In this document: positions 58,601 through 64,000 of the stretch, in pieces
How positions within the stretch are numbered: the first letter of the stretch is position 1
Layout: every line of letters begins with the position of its first letter
Source: Silene latifolia
Taxonomy: Eukaryota > Streptophyta > Magnoliopsida > Caryophyllales > Caryophyllaceae
Assembly: GCF_048544455.1 (NCBI RefSeq)
Contig: NC_133526.1
Coordinates: forward strand, 9,130,001-9,194,000
DNA length: 64,000 bases
Reading direction: 5' to 3'
The notes under the pieces: model-generated
Database searches by the model: none
What the model saw: the letters and a program-made list of their open reading frames with translations, nothing else
Told to the model about the DNA's origin: nothing
Program-made: the position numbers and the translations under genes

Positions 58601-61600
58601 TGGAGGGGGAGGGTTTTACGGGGGAGAGTAGTGGTTGTGGGTTGGATGTTGGGGTTTAGTGTGGGGTCAGGTTGGGGGCACCGGCGACGAAGGTGTGTTG
58701 CTGGTGCCTGCGGCTGTCTGAAGGCGGCAGACGGTGGTGGTGAGAAGATAATGAATGAGTGTGGGTGGTTGGTCGGGGTAGTGGGGAAAGGGAAACCTGG
58801 GGGTAAGGATGTAGAGGCTTTTGGGGGTATGGAAGGGGAAAAGGGAATGGGAAAATAGGTGAAATACTGTCAAAGGGAATGATTAATCTTCTTTCCCTTA
58901 TCCTTTCCTAACACCACCTTAACAAATATTCCTTAGTTTCTTAATGATTGTCCAAGGAAGTCCGATGGAGATTATATGGCTAGTGACCTTAACTCCACAG
59001 TCAAATTAATCTAAGATTCGAAAATCGACTGAATTGCGCTTTTACCGGAAGCCCATGTTTGCTCATGACTTTGATAGCTGACAGTTCGTGAGGGTAAGTC
59101 AATTGTAATAGGAATAAATATAATAGTTGGGCCTCAACAACCACCTTAAGGTTTTGGTTGAGATGGTTCATCTATCAAATTGGATGTGTGCTGAATGCTT
59201 ATGGTTTCTCTCTCTCTTTTTTTTTTTCCTTCTCTTATCCCCCCTCCCTTACCACCCATATGAAATACAGTTACAGAGACAGCCTTTCTTTACTGTAGCG
59301 AAAATTGAGCATGATTTTATTTTCCGCCGCTTGTTCAGGGAGTCGTTGTAAAGTTTGGAAACATTATGGACAATGATGACTAGGGGTATAGTTGAACTTG
59401 TTCTTACCAATTACCGGTTAAGTACAAGTCATATTGTATTCCATATTACAGCTGAAAAGTGAAAACTTTTAACAAGAGAGGCTTTGTTCACTCTCTGAAC
59501 GCATGCATTTGTGTTGCTGCATACACAGGAGGGCCAATGATTTCTTCTAAAGCCAAATATAATTCTCCTGATAACGTATTAATTTTGTCAATTAGATGCG
59601 TTTTCGATACTGATATTGAACTGTCTTGAAGAAAATCGTACACTCGATTACCATCCTAACTATAATGTTGGCCATCCAGATATATGGGCACAATAACTGG
59701 TATTAGTGATTTGGATCCTGTTCGTTGGCCAAACTCCCATTGGCGATCAGTGAAGGTTTGTATAGACTCTCAATTATCCTCATTTTATTTTCATTGCTTT
59801 TTTTTTTTTTTTTTTTTTTTTTTTATCCTAACGTGAATTACCTGGAACGAAGTTGTACTTGTACTCTCATGTGTAGTATTTGTTTGTTTATTGGATGTGT
59901 GAAAAAGACAATCTGATGGTATATTATATATGTATGGGGCATAGTTGGTCCACAAACCTGCCCTTTTCTTCCGCGGCATTGATTTGAGACAAACTATTTA
60001 TTTTTTTACTTGAACTCCAATTAACCAGTGTCATGACTTTAAACAATCCTAGGGATTTTGGAACAATTTCAGCATTTAGAAAATTAAATGCACTTGTTAG
60101 TCTTTTTATTTAATTTATTGGCTTTGTTTGCTTTCATCAGTTCAGTCACGATTTTATTTTTTTCATAAGGAATTCTTGTTTGATTTTGTTGACCCTATCT
60201 TTTTTCTTTTTCGTTTGGGAGTGTTAACGGCAAGTGAGATGGTTAGTCGCTTGGTATTCATACATTGTTAAAAGTGACAAGTAGAATTATTGGGGAGAGA
60301 AGGGGCGGGGGAGAGGGTATGATTTATCATTTATGATGCTAGGTTGAACGATCCGTAGGGCTAAGAATGAGTTAATCTTTGAACAGATCGGGCTCCATCT
60401 GGGTGAGGTGGGAGCGGGATTTGACTGCCTTATGGTAGAGGTTGAGGGCCAAAACAATGGAAGTAGTGGTAGACTGGTAGTGGTGAGGAGGGGAAGAGGG
60501 GGAGTGAGGAAGGATGTGTGATGTGCTCCTCGAATAGGGAGGATCAAAGTTTACTTAGATGCTGGTGTTTTGAGGGTTGGCGGGTGTGTTTTGGGGCAGT
60601 GGCAAGGGATTCTAACATGAGTGCAAGAGGAGGGGAAATAGGGGTGAGGCTAGACAAGGTCCAGGTTCTTCTTAGCATACGATGTAGGCATGCTACTTAA
60701 TATGGTTACCCTCCTTTTCATTGATTCTACTTTTTCCTTTTTGGTCCATTTCTTTGATTACCACTTTCTCTCTTTGGTCTTTCACTTAAGTGGCCATCCT
60801 TTTTTTCCCTGCTATGTATTGTTTGTTGTATTTCTCAAGTATCGTGCCATTTTGAAAGTGGAAGATATCTAAGAAATGGAGGGAGTAGTATGTATCAGCA
60901 TCTGATGTGTTCTCGGCTCTTTCATGCACTATTGACTTCTGTATGACTTCCTGCTGATTCAGGTTGGCTGGGATGAATCGACTGCTGGAGAGAGGCAGCC
61001 TAGGGTCTCATTGTGGGAAATTGAACCATTGACTACATTTCCAATGTATCCTTCTCCATTTCCGCTAAGATTAAAGCGCCCATGGCCTTCCGGGCTGCCA
61101 TCATTTCCAGGTTGGTTTATCTGCACCAATAATAACATACTCCCTCTGATGCACAAATACCTTCCATTACAACACAATAATTAAGAAAAACAGCGATAAG
61201 AAAAATGACTATAGAAGTATCAGTTGGCCAATTATAAATCGTGACTCTCAAAAAATGATGCAAAAGTACAAGTAGTTCAACTTACCCTTTTGAAAGAGGA
61301 CAATAATACAATCACATTATGGTCATTTCACAACTAGAAAGTGGCCCACAAAGAAAATGGAAGGTATATATAAATCAACTAGACGAGGAAAAACAGAGGA
61401 AGTAACTCTTTGCTTTGATTGCATTTGCATAGAGGATCTAACTTGTAGACTTGTAGTTCCAGGCTTCCAGCTATCTTTGGCTTTTTTATATCTCTCTTTC
61501 CTCTCATGTCTTGTGTGTTCCTATGGTTAGTGATGAAGGATGGTGATATGGGCCTCAATTCTCCACTTATGTGGCTCCAGCGAGAAGTCGGGTCATCCTT

Positions 61601-63157
61601 GAATTTTCAAGGATATGGGCTCTCACCTTGGATGCAACCAAGGCTTGACTCTGCAATGTTGGGCCTACAGCCTGATCTATACAATACAATGACATCTTCT
61701 CCATTGCAAGATCCTAGAGGATTGGAGAAACGTCCGAATAATCAATCTCTTCTCCAGTTCCAGCGAAATCAGAATTTGTCTTGCCAGCCGACTGCTCTCA
61801 TTCAAAATCAGCTATTACAGCAAGCTCAGTCTCAGCAAAACTTAGTTCAGAGCTTTCAAGAAACTCAAAACGTATCCCGGAATCAAGCCCAGGCCCAAGC
61901 CCAAACACATTCACAATCCGAACTCCTGCAGCAATTTCAAAATTTTAATTATCCGCAGCAAAATCAATATTCTGACCAACAGCATAACCCAAAGCCTTCA
62001 TTTGGGTCATCTGCTCGATCTCAACCTACATCCTTAGAACCAATGTCGTCTCCATGCTCTCAGCAGCTTTTCTCGAATTCTATCACGAATTCACCAATGC
62101 ATAGCTTACTGAATTCATTCTCAGTGGACGGAGGGTCCCGCCAATTTACCTTACCCGACTCTAACTCAATGGTATCTTCGTCTCCTATACTATCGAAACA
62201 AGGTGCAATTGATCCTCTGCTTTCTTCTACTACTGCTCAGTGCTCACTGCCTCAAGTGGAAGACTTGGGAGGGCCACAAACAAGGATGTCTGAACTATCT
62301 TCTATGTTACCACCATTGCCTGGTAGAGAGTTTTCTAATTACCGAAGTATTGGGGACCTACAGAATACACTGTTTGGCGTGAATGTTCATCAAAATGAGC
62401 TCTCAAACTACAGGCATAATAGCAATGAGAATGACTCATTGTCCATGTCGTTTGGTTGCTCCGATTTTCAGAGTGCTACAGGGACTGATTTTCCACCTGC
62501 TTCTGATGTGACGACGACTAGTTGTGTAGATGAATCAGGTTTCTTGCAGTCTTCAGAAAATTTGGACCAATCAAACCCTACTAAAACCTTTGTAAAGGTT
62601 AAGTCTCATAGTAATCAGTTTTTGTTAATACTCCCTTTTTAGTCTGATTGTTTCCCTTCCTTTCTTTTTTGTAATCTTAATTCCCGTTTGTTGTTCTCTC
62701 TCTTTTTCTATATTTTCCTTATATGACTTTGGTGGTCAAACAATGTCGACTTTGACCAGGATTTTCTCACAATATACAGCAGTTAGTTAGTCACTGGGTT
62801 TTGAAAATGAAAATGAAATTAACAGTTTGAATTAATTAACTATGACTAATTTGATCTAACCTCTACATAGATTTAGGGTGATTAATCATCAAAGTTGACA
62901 TGGGTTGACCACCAGTTGAAACTAACAGTTGACATGAGTTGAACTAACGGTGTGGATCTGTGACAGGTTCATAAAATGGGGTCCTATGGGCGGTCACTGG
63001 ATATATCAAAATATAGCAGCTATCAAGAGCTGCGCAGTGAACTAGCTCGTATGTTTGGCCTAGAAGGCCAACTGGAGGACCCCCTGAGATCAGGCTGGCA
63101 GCTTGTATTTGTTGACCGTGAGAATGATGTTCTCTTGCTCGGCGATGACCCTTGGCA
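52624..63157 (+). CDS. ARF6: Auxin response factor, ARF6 type (3' end outside window)
   Basis: Activating ARF that binds auxin response elements. Thirteen exons stay in frame: 52624-52666, 53563-53675, 55868-55966, 56048-56104, 56187-56345, 56448-56532, 57134-57224, 57523-57687, 57848-57970, 59680-59755, 60963-61110, 61531-62597, 62967-63157 (805 codons so far). N terminus [18 protein letters not shown] and [17 protein letters not shown] are ARF6-like. The B3 DNA-binding domain spans [20 protein letters not shown] to [20 protein letters not shown]. The ARF domain ends [21 protein letters not shown] large glutamine-rich middle region (QQ, QAQAQ) marks a class-A activator. The PB1 domain begins [20 protein letters not shown] and holds the acidic motif LLLGDDPW. 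The last visible exon ends at a donor after GDDPW, so one or two exons lie beyond the window. Introns carry several MITEs. Confidence 0.95.
53199..53340 (+). mobile_element. SINE-like tRNA-derived segment in ARF6 intron 2
   Basis: A-box TGGCTCAGTGGTAAT near 53208 and B-box-like AGATTCAAATC near 53258 sit at tRNA-like spacing. No poly(A) or target duplication is clear. Confidence 0.5.
55605..55817. mobile_element. Stowaway-like MITE in ARF6 intron 2
   Basis: Ends CTCCCTCCATCCATTTTTAT and TTAAAATTGGATGGAGGGAA, flanked by TA (55603-55604 and 55818-55819). 213 bp, ending about 50 bp before the exon 3 acceptor. Confidence 0.85.
58208..58921. repeat. MITE-like block in ARF6 intron 9
   Basis: The left end TTAAAGGGAGTTTGGG and the reverse complement of the right end TTAAGGTGGTGTTAGG are loosely inverted, enclosing a long C-rich then G-rich fold-back. 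The opposite-strand open frames here are by-products of that composition. Confidence 0.4.
59797..59823. repeat. Poly(T) run
   Basis: About 27 consecutive T in ARF6 intron 10, shortly after the exon 10 donor. Confidence 0.9.
60709..60885. mobile_element. Stowaway-like MITE in ARF6 intron 10
   Basis: Ends CCCTCCTTTTCATTGATTC and AAATGGAGGGAG with flanking TA (60707-60708 and 60886-60887). 177 bp. Confidence 0.65.
61140..61402. mobile_element. Stowaway-like MITE in ARF6 intron 11
   Basis: Ends CTCCCTCTGATGCAC and AAACAGAGGAAG with inner inverse pair ACCTTCCATT / AATGGAAGGT; flanked by TA (61138-61139 and 61403-61404). Confidence 0.65.
63086..63106 (+). promoter_or_regulatory. miR167 complementary site in ARF6 coding exon
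   Basis: The 21 bases from GAGATCAGGCTGG to CAGCTTGT encode RSGWQLV in the PB1 region and match, as I recall it, the conserved miR167 target of ARF6/ARF8. Cleavage at this site is established for Arabidopsis ARF6 and ARF8; conservation here predicts the same control. Confidence 0.9.
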
Positions 63158-64000
63158 GTAAGTTCTACTTTAGACCATTATTACTGTTTCTTTCATATAA
63201 ATGAACGGAGAGATTGTAGGGCTCCTTGACAATGAGATTTTTTGGCTTATATTCATAGGATTTTGACTCCTATGAACTGTACATATTTAGAGGAGCTTAA
63301 TAGTTTGCCTCTTCAATAAGCTGTGAGCTGATCCTTTGTGGTAACAAAACTAATAAAAGCAGCTTTGAAACACATTAGTTTCTAGTGGCAGAATCCTAAT
63401 TCGTGTTACTTTCTGATTGTTGGCAGTCTGGGCTGTGAACTTGGGTTGAGACCCTCATTCTGTGCTTTTCCACCATTTTCTTTATTCTGATCATCATTTA
63501 CAGTTGTTAATAGTGAAAATTTTCGGTCTTTTTCAGCCTGAAACTGTGCTATTCTCTCCCTTCCTCCTCCCATAAGAAAGTTAGTAGAGATCATATATGA
63601 GCTGGTCCTTTGTGATATTAAAACTAATAGAAACAGCTTTCTGAATTCTGACATTTCTTTCTCAACCTGCCACAGGTTACTGGTTACTGGTGGGGAGCGG
63701 ATTCTAAATAGACTTAGAAAACGGGTCATTTTGGTCGGGTTTGGGCTTGTTTGTTACAGTTTTGGGTTCTGGGTTCAGACTTCAGATCATTGAGGTCATT
63801 GTTAACTAGTTGGGTTAATTGGGTCATTTTTGGGCTGTTTTTATGAAGTTTTTTTTTTCCGGAAAATGCACGCGGTGCCCTTGAACTTTGATGTTTGCCC
63901 GAAATACCCAAATTTTTGATCCGGAAAACTTTAAGAGGCTATAACTCGTGTTTACGAGCTCAGAAAGTGACGATTGTTTTTTTCAAATTGATTATCTTTT
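63158..64000. other. ARF6 intron 13, repeat-bearing, to window end
   Basis: No further ARF exon is visible. At 63716-63840 lies a GGGTC-type stretch (GGGTCATTTTGGTCGGG). From about 63850 a repeat begins whose phrases (CGAGCTCAGAAA, ATAACTCGTG, TTTTTTTCAAATTGAT) resemble the interior of the MULE-type element at 16134-16986; it runs off the window. Confidence 0.5.

Noticed and set aside
58559-58873. Opposing G-rich and C-rich open frames
   Set aside because: Low-complexity fold-back inside ARF6 intron 9; no splice signals or recognisable residues.

Overview
This is a window of plant nuclear genome. Spliceosomal introns, plant-specific families (auxin response factor, peroxisomal polyamine oxidase, plant-type beta-amylase, DTX/MATE transporter), plant MITEs, Helitrons and LTR retrotransposons all point to an angiosperm, most likely a eudicot. 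The sequence does not settle the species; Caryophyllales is only a guess. Gene models below were built by hand from splice signals, reading-frame continuity and recalled family sequences. No alignment was run.

Layout. (1) 53-2532 (+): 3' nine exons of a PAO2/PAO3-type polyamine oxidase ending in a peroxisomal SRM signal. (2) 5390-8639 (-): six-exon FCP1/NLI-interacting-factor (HAD-like) protein. (3) 8640-15735: repeat-rich gap holding a 2.1-kb Helitron, Stowaway and Tourist MITEs and no convincing gene. (4) 15736-18751 (+): intact eight-exon MATE/DTX40-like transporter with a MULE-type insert in intron 1. (5) 18341-37042: a direct tandem duplication. Unit A (18341-32335) holds the MATE 3' end plus beta-amylase gene BAM-A (-). 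Unit B (32336-37042) holds an orphan MATE 3' fragment plus beta-amylase gene BAM-B (-). BAM-A is broken by a young three-LTR array in exon 6, and its first intron has grown to 4.6 kb through four TSD-flanked insertions. BAM-B is intact. (6) 36886-40934: intergenic, with a hAT MITE, a Helitron 3' end and GGGTC-type degenerate repeats. (7) 40935-50356 (+): twelve-exon Has1-class DEAD-box RNA helicase (RH51/RH27-like) whose last exon carries a 3.4-kb Ty3/gypsy-type insertion. (8) 52624-63157 (+), continuing off the window: ARF6-type auxin response factor with upstream ORFs in the leader and a miR167 complementary site in the PB1-coding exon.

The genes do not form a pathway. Their shared theme is structural: nearly every intron and spacer has been remodelled by small non-autonomous elements, and two host genes carry retrotransposons inside coding exons. 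The most informative locus is the BAM/MATE tandem duplication, because each unit serves as the pre-insertion reference for the other and lets insertions be delimited to the base.
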